From: Ptiloglossa arizonensis
Lineage: Eukaryota; Arthropoda; Insecta; Hymenoptera; Colletidae
Assembly (NCBI RefSeq): GCF_051014685.1
Contig: NW_027478396.1
Coordinates: 2,356,001-2,420,000 of the forward strand
Direction: 5' to 3'
Length of the DNA: 64,000 bases
Position 1 is the first letter of the stretch. The number at the start of each line of letters is the position of its first letter. The notes under the pieces were generated by a model. The model saw nothing but the letters and a program-made list of their open reading frames with translations. It was not told where the DNA came from and made no database searches. This document shows positions 31,165 through 45,800 of this stretch, piece after piece. The translations under genes were made by a program, and so were the position numbers.

Positions 31165-32178
31165 GGGAGTTTGAAGTTAAGGAGTGGTTGAGAAACCATC
31201 GAAACTTTCGCAATTCTGATACTCGAAACCAATAACTGGAATGACCTAGGGGAAAATTACACACTCCATTGTAATCGGTCGACTTTCTACTTTCGGATGC
31301 AACAGGAAATAATCGAGTTCGTCAATCCGTTCGCGAGATATGGGAGTTTGAAGTTAAGGAATGCTTGAGAAACCATCAAAATTTTCAAAAGTCTGATTCT
31401 CGAAACCAATAACTACTATGATCTAGGGCAAAAATACACATACCGTCGTGATCGGGCGAGTTTCTGCTTTCAGATGCAACAGAAATTTCTCGAGTTCGTC
31501 AATCCGTTCGCGAGATATGGGCGTTTGAAGTTGAGGAATGCTTGGGGAACCATCAAAATTTTCGAAAGTCTGATACACGAAACCAACAACTACATAGGCC
31601 TAGGGGAAAAATACACATACCAATGTAATCGGGCGAGTTTCTACTTTCACATGCAACAAGAATTTCTCGAGATCGGCAATCCGTTCGGGAGATATGGGAG
31701 TTTGAAGTTAAGGAATGGTTGTGAAACCATCAAAATTTTCGCTGGTCCGATACTCGAAACCAATAACTGGAATGGCCTAGGGGAAAAGTACACACACCAT
31801 TGTAATCGGGCGAGTTTCTACTTTCAGATGCAACAGGAATTTCTCGAGTTCGTCAATCCGTTCGCGAGATATGGGAGTTTGAAGTTAAGGAATGGTTGAG
31901 GAACCATCAAAATTTTCGCAAGTCTGATACTCGAAATCAATAACTGGAATGGCCTAGGGGAAAAGTACACATACCGTTGTAATCGGGCGAGTTTCTGCTT
32001 TCAGATGCAACAGAAATTTCTCGAGTTCGTCAATCCGTTCGCGAGATATGGGAGTTTGAAGTTGAGGAATGCTTGAGGAACCATCAAAATTTTCGAAAGT
32101 CTGATACTCGAAACCAACAACTACATAGGCCTAGGGGAAAAATACACATACCGTTGTAATCGGGCGAGTTTCTACTTT
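31165..32178 (+). repeat. ~6-monomer segment copied at 40368-41381 (offset 9203)
   Basis: Both hold the unusual ATTTTCAAAAGTCTGATTC, AATGCTTGGGGAACC, CGAGATCGGCAATCC and ACCAATGTAATCGGG variants in the same order. The second copy is reused in the 2831-bp duplication. Confidence 0.85.
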
Positions 32179-32587
32179 CGCATGCAACAAGAATTTCTCG
32201 AGTTCGGCAATCCGTTCGGGAGATATGGGAGTTTGAAGTTAAGGAATGGTTGTGAAATCATCAAAATTTTCGCTGGTCTGATTCTCGAAACCAATAACTA
32301 CTATGATCTAGGGCAAAAATACACATACCGTTGTAATCGGTCGAGTTTCTGCTTTCAGATGCAACAGAAATTTCCGAGTTCGTCAATCCGTTCGCGAGAT
32401 ATGGGAGTTTGAAGTTGAGGAATGCTTGAGGAGCCATCAAAATTTGCGAAAGTCTGATACTCGAAACCAATAACTACAAAGGCCTAGGGGAAAAATACAC
32501 ATACCGTTGTAATCGGGCGAGTTTCTGCTTTCAGATGCAACAGAAATTTCTCGAGTTCGTCAATCCGTTCGCGAGATATGGGAGATT

Positions 32588-35500
32588 GAAGTTAAGGAAT
32601 GGTTGAGAAACTGTCAAAATTTTCGCAATTCTGATGCTAGAAACGAATAACTGGAATGGCCTAGGGGAAAATTACACACACCATTGTAATCGGTCGACTT
32701 TCTACTTTCAGATGCAACAGGAAATAATCGAGTTCGTCAATCCGTTCGCGAGATATGGGAGTTTGAAGTTAAGGAATGGTTGTGAAACCATCAAAATTTT
32801 CGCTGGTCCGATACTCGAAACCATTAACTGGAATGGCCTAGGGGAAAAGTACACACACCATTGTAATCGGGCGAGTTTCTACGTTCAGATGCAACAGGAA
32901 TTTCTCGAGTTAGTCAATCCGTTCGCGAGGTATGGGAGGTTGAAGTTTAGGAATAGTTGAGATACCATCGAAATTTTCGCAATTCTGATACTCGAAACCA
33001 ATAACTGGAATGACCTAGGGGTAAAGTACACACACCATTGTAATCGAGCGATTTTCTCCTTCCAGGTGCAACAGGAATTTCTCGAGTTCGTCAATCCGTT
33101 CGCGAGATATGGGAGTTTGATGTTAAGGAATGGTTGAGAAACTATCAAAATTTTCGCAAGTCTGATACTCGAAACCAATAACTACAAAGGCCTAGGGAAA
33201 AAACACACATATCTTCCTAATCGGGGGATTTTCTAATTTCAGATGTAACAGGAATTTCTCGAGTTCGTCAATCCGTTCGCGAGAAATGGGAGTTTGAAGT
33301 TAAGGAATGGTTGAGAAACTATCAAAAGTTTCGCAAGTCCGATACACGAAACCAATAACTACAAAGGCCAAGGTGAAAAACACACATATCTTTTTAATCG
33401 GGCATGTTTCTACTTTCAGATGCAACAGGAACTTCTCGAGTTCGTCAATCCATACGCGCGAAATGGGAGTTTGAAGTTAAGGAATGGTTGAGAAACTATC
33501 AAAATTTTCGCAAGTGTGATACTCGAAACCAATAACTACAATGGCCTAGGTGGAAAATACACATACCTTTGTAATCGGGCGAGGTTCCACTTTCAGGTGC
33601 AACAGGAATTTCTCGAGTTCGTCAATCCGTTCGCGAGATATGGGAGTTTGAATTTAAGGAATGGTTGAGAAACCATCGAAATTTTCGAAATTCTGATGCT
33701 AGAAACGAATAACTGGAATGGCCTAGGGGAAAAGTACACACACTATTCTAATCGGGCGAGTCTCTACGTTCAGATGCAACAGGAATTTCTCGAGTTCGTC
33801 AATCCGTACGCGAGATACGGGAGTTTGAAGTTAAGGAATGGTTGGGAAACCCTCAAAATTTTCGCAAGTCTGATACTCGAAACCAATAACTACAAAGGCC
33901 TAGGGGAAAAACACACATATCTTTGTAATCGGGCGAGTTACTTCTTTCAGATGCAACAGGAATTTCTCGAGTTCGTCAATCCGTTCGCGAGATATGGGAG
34001 TTTGAAATTAAGGAATGGTTGAGAAACCATCAAAATTTTCGCAAGTCTGATACTTGAAATCAATAACTACAAAGGCCTAGGAGAAAAATACACATACCTT
34101 TGTAATCGGACGAGTTTCCACTTTCAGATGGAACAGGAATTTCTCGAGTTCGCCAATCCGTTCGCGAGATATGGGTGTTTGAACTTAAGGAATGGTTGAG
34201 AAACCATCAAAATTTTCGAAGGTCTGATACTCGAAACCAATAACTACAAAGGCCTAGGGGAAAAATGCACATACCTTTGTAATCGGACGAGTTTCCACTT
34301 TCAGATGGAACAGGAATTTCTCGAGTTCGTCAATCCGTTCGCGAGATATGGGAGATTGAAGTTAAGGAATGGTTGAGAAACTGTCAAAATTTTCGCAATT
34401 CTGATGCTAGAAACGAATAACTGGAATGGCCTAGGGGAAAATTACACACACCATTGTAATCGGTCGACTTTCTACTTTCAGATGCAACAGGAAATAATCG
34501 AGTTCGTCAATCCGTTCGCGAGATATGGGAGTTTGAAGTTAAGGAATGGTTGTGAAACCATCAAAATTTTCGCTGGTCCGATACTCGAAACCATTAACTG
34601 GAATGGCCTAGGGGAAAAGTACACACACCATTGTAATCGGGCGAGTTTCTACGTTCAGATGCAACAGGAATTTCTCGAGTTAGTCAATCCGTTCGCGAGG
34701 TATGGGAGGTTGAAGTTTAGGAATAGTTGAGATACCATCGAAATTTTCGCAATTCTGATACTCGAAACCAATAACTGGAATGACCTAGGGGTAAAGTACA
34801 CACACCATTGTAATCGAGCGATTTTCTCCTTCCAGGTGCAACAGGAATTTCTCGAGTTCGTCAATCCGTTCGCGAGATATGGGAGTTTGATGTTAAGGAA
34901 TGGTTGAGAAACTATCAAAATTTTCGCAAGTCTGATACTCGAAACCAATAACTACAAAGGCCTAGGGAAAAAACACACATATCTTCCTAATCGGGGGATT
35001 TTCTAATTTCAGATGTAACAGGAATTTCTCGAGTTCGTCAATCCGTTCGCGAGAAATGGGAGTTTGAAGTTAAGGAATGGTTGAGAAACTATCAAAAGTT
35101 TCGCAAGTCCGATACACGAAACCAATAACTACAAAGGCCAAGGTGAAAAACACACATATCTTTTTAATCGGGCATGTTTCTACTTTCAGATGCAACAGGA
35201 ACTTCTCGAGTTCGTCAATCCATACGCGCGAAATGGGAGTTTGAAGTTAAGGAATGGTTGAGAAACTATCAAAATTTTCGCAAGTGTGATACTCGAAACC
35301 AATAACTACAATGGCCTAGGTGGAAAATACACATACCTTTGTAATCGGGCGAGGTTCCACTTTCAGGTGCAACAGGAATTTCTCGAGTTCGTCAATCCGT
35401 TCGCGAGATATGGGAGTTTGAATTTAAGGAATGGTTGAGAAACCATCGAAATTTTCGAAATTCTGATGCTAGAAACGAATAACTGGAATGGCCTAGGGGA

Positions 35501-37180
35501 AAAGTACACACACTATTCTAATCGGGCGAGTCTCTACGTTCAGATGCAACAGGAATTTCTCGAGTTCGTCAATCCGTACGCGAGATACGGGAGTTTGAAG
35601 TTAAGGAATGGTTGGGAAACCCTCAAAATTTTCGCAAGTCTGATACTCGAAACCAATAACTACAAAGGCCTAGGGGAAAAACACACATATCTTTGTAATC
35701 GGGCGAGTTACTTCTTTCAGATGCAACAGGAATTTCTCGAGTTCGTCAATCCGTTCGCGAGATATGGGAGTTTGAAATTAAGGAATGGTTGAGAAACCAT
35801 CAAAATTTTCGCAAGTCTGATACTTGAAATCAATAACTACAAAGGCCTAGGAGAAAAATACACATACCTTTGTAATCGGACGAGTTTCCACTTTCAGATG
35901 GAACAGGAATTTCTCGAGTTCGCCAATCCGTTCGCGAGATATGGGTGTTTGAACTTAAGGAATGGTTGAGAAACCATCAAAATTTTCGAAGGTCTGATAC
36001 TCGAAACCAATAACTACAAAGGCCTAGGGGAAAAATGCACATACCTTTGTAATCGGACGAGTTTCCACTTTCAGATGGAACAGGAATTTCTCGAGTTCGT
36101 CAATCCGTTCGCGAGATATGGGTGTTTGAACTTAAGGAATGCTTGAGAAACCATCAAAATTTTCGAAGGTCTGATACTCGAAACCAATAACTACAAAGGC
36201 CTAGGTGAAAAACACACATATCTTTGTAATCGGGCGAGCTTCTACTTTCAGATGCAACAGGAATTTCTCGAGTTCGTGAATCCGTTCCCGAGAAATGGGA
36301 GTTTGAAGTTAAGGAATGGTTGAGAAACTATCAAAATTTTCGCAAGTCTGATACCCGAAACAAACAACTACAAAGGCCTAGGTGAAAAACACACATATCT
36401 TTGTAATCGGGCGAGCTTCTACTTTCAGATGCAACAGGAATTTCTCGAGTTCGTCAATCCGTTCGCGAGATATGGGTGTTAGAACTTAAGGAATGGTTGA
36501 GAAACTATCAAAATTTTCGCAAGTCTGATACTCGAAACCAATAACAGCTAAGGCTTAGGGAAAAAACACACATATCTTCCTAATCGGGGGTTCTTCTAAT
36601 TTCAGATGCAAGAGGAATTTGTCGAGTTCGTCAATCCGTTCGCGAGATATGGGAGTTTGATGTTAAGGAATGGTTGAGAAACCTTCAAAATTTTCGAAAG
36701 TCTGATACTCGTAACCAATAACTGGAATGGTCTAGGGGAAAAGTACACACACCATTGTAATCGGGCGAGTTTCTACTTTCAGATGCAACATGAATTTCTC
36801 GAGTTCGTCAACCCGTTCGCGAGGTACGGGAGTTTGAAGTTACGGAATGGTTGAGAAACCATCAAAATTTTCGCAAGTCTGATACTCGAAACCAATAACT
36901 ACAATGGCCTAGGGGGAAAATACACATACCTTTGTAATCGGGCGAGTTTCCACTTTCAGATGCAACAGGAATTTCTCGAGTTCGTCAATCCGTACGCGAG
37001 ATATGGGAGTTTGAAATTAAGGAATGGTTGAGATACCATCAAAATTTTCGCAATTCTGATGCTAGAAACGAATAACTGGAATGGCCTAGGGGAAAATTAC
37101 ACACACCATTGTAATCGGTCGACTTTCTACTTTCAGATGCAACAGGAAATAATCGAGTTCGTCAATCCGTTCGCGAGATA
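32588..37180 (+). repeat. Tandem 1770-bp (10-monomer) duplication plus extension
   Basis: Positions 32588-34357 and the first 1770 bp of 34358-37180 are nearly identical, offset exactly 1770 bp (10 x 177). The right copy continues for six more monomers that match 28342-29394. Unequal exchange within a locally duplicated block explains this. Confidence 0.9.
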
Positions 37181-40100
37181 TGGGTGTTTGAACTTAAGGA
37201 ATGCTTGAGAAACCATCAAAATTTTCGAAGGTCTGATACTCGAAACCAATAACTACAAAGGCCTAGGGGAAAAATGCACATACCTTTGTAATCGGGCGAG
37301 TTTCCACTTTCAGATGCAACAGGAATTTCTCGAGTTCGTCATTCCGTTCGCGAGATATGGGAGTTTGAAATTAAGGAATGGTTGAGCAACCATCAAAATT
37401 TTCGCAAGTCTGATACTCGAAACCAATAACTGGATTGGCCTAGAGGAAAAGTACACACACCATTGTAATCGGGCATGTTTCTACTTTCAGATGCAACAGG
37501 ATTTTCTCGAGTTCGTCAATCCGTTCGCGAGATATGGGAGTTTGAAGTTCCGGAATGGCTGTGAAACTATCAAAATTTTCGCAAGTCTGATACCCGAAAC
37601 AAACAACTACAAAGGCCTAGGTGAAAAACACACATATCTTTGTAATCGGGCGAGCTTCTACTTTCAGATGCAACAGGAATTTCTCGAGTTCGTCAATCCG
37701 TTCGCGAGATATGGGTGTTAGAACTTAAGGAATGGTTGAGAAACTATCAAAATTTTCGCAAGTCTGATACTCGAAACCAATAACAGCTAAGGCCTAGGGA
37801 AAAAACACACATATCTTCCTAATCGGGGGTTCTTCTAATTTCAGATGCAAGAGGAATTTCTCGAGTTCGTCAATCCGTTCGCGAGATATGGGAGTTTGAT
37901 GTTAAGGAATGGTTGAGAAACCTTCAAAATTTTCGAAAGTCTGATACTCGTAACCAATAACTGGAATGGTCTAGGGGAAAAGTACACACACCATTGTACT
38001 CGGGCGAGTTTCTACTTTCAGATGCAACATGAATTTCTCGAGTTCGTCAACCCGTTCGCGAGATATGGGAGTTTGGAGATACGGAATGGTTGAGAAACCA
38101 TCAAAATTTTCGCAAGTCTGATAATCGAAACCAATAGCTGGAATGGTCTAGGGGAAAAGTACACACACCATTGTAATGGGGTGTGTTTCTACTTTCAGAT
38201 GCAACAGGAATTTCTTGAGTTCGTCAACCCGTTCGCGAGGTACGGGAGTTTGAAGTTACGGAATGGTTGAGAAACCATCAAAATTTTCGCAAGTCTGATA
38301 CTCGAAACCAATAACTACAATGGCCTAGGGGGAAAATACACATACCTTTGTAATCGGGCGAGTTTCCACTTTCAGATGCAACAGGAATTTCTCGAGTTCG
38401 TCAATCCGTACGCGAGATATGGGAGTTTGAAATTAAGGAATGGTTGAGAAACCATCGAAATTTTCGCAATTCTGATACTCGAAACCAATAACTGGAATGA
38501 CCTAGGGGAAAAGTACACACAACATTGTAATCGGGCGATTTTCTGCTTCCAGGTGCAACAGGAATTTCTCGAGTTCGTCAATCCGTTCGCGAGGTATGGG
38601 ACATTGATGTTAAGGAATGGTTGAGAAGCTATCAAAATTTTCGCAAGTCTGATACTCGAAACCAATAACTGAAAAGGCCTAGGTGAAAAACACACATATC
38701 TTTGTAATCTGGCGAGTTTCTACTTTCAGATGCAACAGGAATTTCTCGAGTTCGTCAATCCGTTCGCGAGAAATGGGAGTTTGAACTTAAGGAATGGTTG
38801 AGAAACTATCCAAATTTCCGCAAGTCTGATACTCGAAACCAATAACTACAAAGGCCTACGGGAAAAATACACATACCTTTTTAACCGGGCGAGTTTCCAC
38901 TTTCAGATGCAACAGGAATTTGTCGAGTTCGTCAATCCGTTCGCGATATTTGGGAGTTTGAAGTTAAGGAATGGATGAGATACCATCAAAATTTTCGCAA
39001 TTCTGATGCTAGAAACGAATAACTGGAATGGCCTAGGGGAAAATTACACACACCATTGTAATCGGTCGACTTTCTACTTTCAGATGCAACAGGAAATAAT
39101 CGAGTTCGTCAATCCGTTCGCGAGATATGGGAGTTTGAAGTTAAGGAATGCTTGAGAAACCATCAAAATTTTCACAAGTCTGATTCTCGAAATCAATAAC
39201 TACTATGATCTAGGGCAAAAATACACATACCGTTGTAATCGGGCGAGTTTCTGCTTTCAGATGCAACAGAAATTTCTCGAGTTCGTCAATCCGTTCGCGA
39301 GATATGGGAGTTTGAAGTTGAGGAATGCTTGAGGAACCATCAAAATTTTCGAAAGTCTGATACTCGAAACCAACAACTACATAGGCCTTGGGGAAAAATA
39401 CACATACCGTTGTAATCGGGCGAGTTTCTACTTTCAGATGCAACAGGAAATAATCGAGTTCGTCAATCCGTTCGTGAGAAATGGGAGTTTGAAGTTAAGG
39501 AATGGTTCAGAAACTATCAAAATTTTCGCAAGTCTGATACCCGAAACCAATAACTACAAAGGCCGAGGTGAAAAACACACATATCTTTGTAATCGGGCGA
39601 GTTTCTACTTTAAGATGCAACAGGAATTTCTCGAGTTCGTCAATCCGTTCGCGAGATGTGGGAGTTTGAAGTTAAGGAATGGTTGAGAAACGATCAAATT
39701 TTTCGCAAGTCTGATGCTCGAAACCAATAACTACAAAGGGCTACGGGAAAAATATACATACCTTTGTAATCGGGCGTGTTTCCACTCTCAGATGGAACAG
39801 GAATTTCTCGTGTTCGTCAATCCGTTCGCGAGATATGGGAGTTTGAAGTTAAGGAATGCTTGAGAAACCATCAAAATTTTCACAAGTCTGATTCTCGAAA
39901 CCAATAACTTCTATAATCTAGGGCAAAAATACACATACCGTTGTAATCGGGCGAGTTTCTGCTTTCAGATGCAACAGAAATTTCTCGAGTACGTTTATCC
40001 GTTCGCGAGATATGGGAGTTTGAAGTTGAGGAATGCTTGAGGAACCATCAAAATTTTCGAAAGTCTGATACTCGAAACCAACAACTACATAAGCCTAGGG

Positions 40101-40474
40101 GAAAAATACACATACCGTTGTAATCGGGCGAGTTTCTACTTTCGCATGCAACAAGAATTTCTCGAGTTCGGCAATCCGTTCGGGAGATGTGGGAGTTTGA
40201 AGTGAAGGAATGGTTGTGAAACCATCAAAATTTTCGCAAGTCTGATATTCGAAACCAATAACTTCAATGGCCTAGGGGGAAAATACACATACCTTTGTAA
40301 TCGGGCGAGTTTCCACTTTCAGATGCAACAGGAATTTCTCGAGTTCGTCAATCCGTACGCGAGATATGGGAGTTTGAAGTTAAGGAATGGTTGAGAAACC
40401 ATCGAAACTTTCGCAATTCTGATACTCGAAACCAATAACTGGAATGACCTAGGGGAAAATTACACACTCCATTG

Positions 40475-42820
40475 TAATCGGTCGACTTTCTACTTTCAGA
40501 TGCAACAGGAAATAATCGAGTTCGTCAATCCGTTCGCGAGATATGGGAGTTTGAAGTTATGGAATGCTTGAGAAACCATCAAAATTTTCAAAAGTCTGAT
40601 TCTCGAATCCAATAACTACTATGATCTAGGGCAAAAATACACATACCGTCGTAATCGGGCGAGTTTCTGCTTTCAGATGCAACAGAAATTTCTCGAGTTC
40701 GTCAATCCGTTCGCGAGATATGGGAGTTTGAAGTTGAGGAATGCTTGGGGAACCATCAAAATTTTCGAAAGTCTGATACACGAAACCAACAACTACATAG
40801 GCCTAGGGGAAAAATACACATACCAATGTAATCGGGCGAGTTTCTACTTTCACATGCAACAAGAATTTCTCGAGATCGGCAATCCGTTCGGGAGATATGG
40901 GAGTTTGAAGTTAAGGAATGGTTGTGAAACCATCAAAATTTTCGCTGGTCCGATACTCGAAACCAATAACTGGAATGGCCTAGGGGAAAAGTACACACAC
41001 CATTGTAATCGGGCGAGTTTCTACTTTCAGATGCAACAGGAATTTCTCGAGTTCGTCAATCCGTTCGCGAGATATGGGAGTTTGAAGTTAAGGAATGGTT
41101 GAGGAACCATCAAAATTTTCGCAAGTCTGATACTCGAAATCAATAACTGGAATGGCCTAGGGGAAAAGTACACATACCGTTGTAATCGGGCGAGTTTCTG
41201 CTTTCAGATGCAACAGAAATTTCTCGAGTTCGTCAATCCGTTCGCGAGATATGGGAGTTTGAAGTTGAGGAATGCTTGAGGAACCATCAAAATTTTCGAA
41301 AGTCTGATACTCGAAACCAACAACTACATAGGCCTAGGGGAAAAATACACATACCGTTGTAATCGGGCGAGTTTCTACTTTCAGATGCAACAGGAAATAA
41401 TCGAGTTGGTCAATCCGTTCGCGAGAAATGGGAGTTTGAAGTTAAGGAATGGTTCAGAAACTATCAAAATTTTCGCAAGTCTGATACCCGAAACCAATAA
41501 CTACAAAGGCCGAGGTGAAAAACACACATATCTTTGTAATCGGGCGAGTTTCTACTTTAAGATGCAACAGGAATTTCTCGAGTTCGTCAATCCGTTCGCG
41601 AGATGTGGGAGTTTGAAGTTAAGGAATGGTTGAGAAACGATCAAATTTTTCGCAAGTCTGATACTCGAAACCAACAACTACATAGGCCTAGGGGAAAAAT
41701 ACACATACCGTTGTAATCGGGCGAGTTTCTACTTTCGCATGCAACAAGAATTTCTCGAGTTCGGCAATCCGTTCGGGAGATATGGGAGTTTGAAGTTAAG
41801 GAATGGTTGTGAAACCATCAAAATTGTCGCTGGTCTGATTCTCGAAACCAATAACTACTATGATCTAGGGCAAAAATACACATACCGTTGTAATCGGTCG
41901 AGTTTCTGCTTTCAGATGCAACAGAAATTTCCGAGTTCGTCAATCCGTTCGCGAGATATGGGAGTTTGAAGTTGAGGAATGCTTGAGGAACCATCAAAAT
42001 TTTCGAAAGTCTGATACTCGAAACCAATAACTACAAAGGCCTAGGGGAAAAATACACATACCGTTGTAATCGGGCGAGTTTCTGCTTTCAGATGCAACAG
42101 AAATTTCTCGAGTTCGTCAATCCGTTCGCGAGATATGGGAGATTGAAGTTAAGGAATGGTTGTGAAACCATCAAAATTTTCGATGGTCTGATACTCGAAT
42201 ACAATAACTGGAATGGCCTAGGGGAAAAGTACACACACCATTGTAATCGGGCGAGTTTCTACTTTCAGATGCAACAGAAATTTCTCGAGTTCGTCAATCC
42301 GTTCGCGAGACATGGGAGTTTGAAGTTAGGGAATGCTTGAGAAACCATCAAAATTTTCGAAAGTCTGAGACTCGAAACCAATAACTGGAATGGCCTAGGG
42401 GAAAAGTACACACACCATTGTAATCGGGCGAATTTCTACTTCCAGATGCAACAGGAATTTCTCGAGTTCGTCAATCCGTTCGCGATATATGGGAGTTTGA
42501 AGTTAAGGAATGCTTGAGAAACCATCAAAATTTTCACAAGGCTGATTCTCGAAACCAATAACTACTATAATCTAGGGCAAAAATACACATACCGTTGTAA
42601 TCGGGCGAGTTTCTGCTTTCAGATGCAACAGAAATTTCTCGAGTACGTCAATCCGTTCGCGAGATATGGGAGTTTGAAATTGAGGAATGCTTGAGGAACC
42701 ATCAAAATTTTCGAAAGTCTGATACTCGAAACCAACAACTACATAGGCCTAGGGGAAAAATACACATACCGTTGTAATCGGGCGAGTTTCTACTTTCGCA
42801 TGCAACAAGAATTTCTCGAG
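40475..42820 (+). repeat. ~2.3-kb segment copied at 43306-45650 (offset 2831)
   Basis: Monomer order and private variants match (TTATGGAATGCTTGAG, CGTCGTAATCGG, AATTGTCGCTGG, TCGAATACAATAACTGG, GCGAGACATGGGAG). The 42821-43305 interval between them is a local triplication of the CGAGATCGGCAATCC and CGCTGGTCCGATAC monomers. Confidence 0.85.
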
Positions 42821-45800
42821 TTCGTCAATCCGTTCGCGAGATATGGGAGTTTGAAGTTGAGGAATGCTTGGGGAACCATCAAAATTTTCGAAAGTCTGAT
42901 ACACGAAACCAACAACTACATAGGCCTAGGGGAAAAATACACATACCAATGTAATCGGGCGAGTTTCTACTTTCACATGCAACAAGAATTTCTCGAGATC
43001 GGCAATCCGTTCGGGAGATATGGGAGTTTGAAGTTAAGGAATGGTTGTGAAACCATCAAAATTTTCGCTGGTCCGATACTCGAAACCAATAACTGGAATG
43101 GCCTAGGGGAAAAGTACACACACCATTGTAATCGGGCGAGTTTCTACTTTCACATGCAACAAGAATTTCTCGAGATCGGCAATCCGTTCGGGAGATATGG
43201 GAGTTTGAAGTTAAGGAATGGTTGTGAAACCATCAAAATTTTCGCTGGTCCGATACTCGAAACCAATAACTGGAATGGCCTAGGGGAAAAGTACACACAC
43301 CATTGTAATCGGTCGACTTTCTACTTTCAGATGCAACAGGAAATAATCGAGTTCGTCAATCCGTTCGCGAGATATGGGAGTTTGAAGTTATGGAATGCTT
43401 GAGAAACCATCAAAATTTTCAAAAGTCTGATTCTCGAATCCAATAACTACTATGATCTAGGGCAAAAATACACATACCGTCGTAATCGGGCGAGTTTCTG
43501 CTTTCAGATGCAACAGAAATTTCTCGAGTTCGTCAATCCGTTCGCGAGATATGGGAGTTTGAAGTTGAGGAATGCTTGGGGAACCATCAAAATTTTCGAA
43601 AGTCTGATACACGAAACCAACAACTACATAGGCCTAGGGGAAAAATACACATACCAATGTAATCGGGCGAGTTTCTACTTTCACATGCAACAAGAATTTC
43701 TCGAGATCGGCAATCCGTTCGGGAGATATGGGAGTTTGAAGTTAAGGAATGGTTGTGAAACCATCAAAATTTTCGCTGGTCCGATACTCGAAACCAATAA
43801 CTGGAATGGCCTAGGGGAAAAGTACACACACCATTGTAATCGGGCGAGTTTCTACTTTCAGATGCAACAGGAATTTCTCGAGTTCGTCAATCCGTTCGCG
43901 AGATATGGGAGTTTGAAGTTAAGGAATGGTTGAGGAACCATCAAAATTTTCGCAAGTCTGATACTCGAAATCAATAACTGGAATGGCCTAGGGGAAAAGT
44001 ACACATACCGTTGTAATCGGGCGAGTTTCTGCTTTCAGATGCAACAGAAATTTCTCGAGTTCGTCAATCCGTTCGCGAGATATGGGAGTTTGAAGTTGAG
44101 GAATGCTTGAGGAACCATCAAAATTTTCGAAAGTCTGATACTCGAAACCAACAACTACATAGGCCTAGGGGAAAAATACACATACCGTTGTAATCGGGCG
44201 AGTTTCTACTTTCAGATGCAACAGGAAATAATCGAGTTGGTCAATCCGTTCGCGAGAAATGGGAGTTTGAAGTTAAGGAATGGTTCAGAAACTATCAAAA
44301 TTTTCGCAAGTCTGATACCCGAAACCAATAACTACAAAGGCCGAGGTGAAAAACACACATATCTTTGTAATCGGGCGAGTTTCTACTTTAAGATGCAACA
44401 GGAATTTCTCGAGTTCGTCAATCCGTTCGCGAGATGTGGGAGTTTGAAGTTAAGGAATGGTTGAGAAACGATCAAATTTTTCGCAAGTCTGATACTCGAA
44501 ACCAACAACTACATAGGCCTAGGGGAAAAATACACATACCGTTGTAATCGGGCGAGTTTCTACTTTCGCATGCAACAAGAATTTCTCGAGTTCGGCAATC
44601 CGTTCGGGAGATATGGGAGTTTGAAGTTAAGGAATGGTTGTGAAACCATCAAAATTGTCGCTGGTCTGATTCTCGAAACCAATAACTACTATGATCTAGG
44701 GCAAAAATACACATACCGTTGTAATCGGTCGAGTTTCTGCTTTCAGATGCAACAGAAATTTCCGAGTTCGTCAATCCGTTCGCGAGATATGGGAGTTTGA
44801 AGTTGAGGAATGCTTGAGGAACCATCAAAATTTTCGAAAGTCTGATACTCGAAACCAATAACTACAAAGGCCTAGGGGAAAAATACACATACCGTTGTAA
44901 TCGGGCGAGTTTCTGCTTTCAGATGCAACAGAAATTTCTCGAGTTCGTCAATCCGTTCGCGAGATATGGGAGATTGAAGTTAAGGAATGGTTGTGAAACC
45001 ATCAAAATTTTCGATGGTCTGATACTCGAATACAATAACTGGAATGGCCTAGGGGAAAAGTACACACACCATTGTAATCGGGCGAGTTTCTACTTTCAGA
45101 TGCAACAGAAATTTCTCGAGTTCGTCAATCCGTTCGCGAGACATGGGAGTTTGAAGTTAGGGAATGCTTGAGAAACCATCAAAATTTTCGAAAGTCTGAG
45201 ACTCGAAACCAATAACTGGAATGGCCTAGGGGAAAAGTACACACACCATTGTAATCGGGCGAATTTCTACTTCCAGATGCAACAGGAATTTCTCGAGTTC
45301 GTCAATCCGTTCGCGATATATGGGAGTTTGAAGTTAAGGAATGCTTGAGAAACCATCAAAATTTTCACAAGGCTGATTCTCGAAACCAATAACTACTATA
45401 ATCTAGGGCAAAAATACACATACCGTTGTAATCGGGCGAGTTTCTGCTTTCAGATGCAACAGAAATTTCTCGAGTACGTCAATCCGTTCGCGAGATATGG
45501 GAGTTTGAAATTGAGGAATGCTTGAGGAACCATCAAAATTTTCGAAAGTCTGATACTCGAAACCAACAACTACATAGGCCTAGGGGAAAAATACACATAC
45601 CGTTGTAATCGGGCGAGTTTCTACTTTCGCATGCAACAAGAATTTCTCGAGTTCGGCAATCCGTTCGGGAGATATGGGAGTTTGAAGTTAAGGAATGGTT
45701 GTGAAACCATCAAAATTTTCGCTGGTCTGATTCTCGAAACCAATAACTACTATGATCTAGGGCAAAAATACACATACCGTTGTAATCGGTCGAGTTTCTG

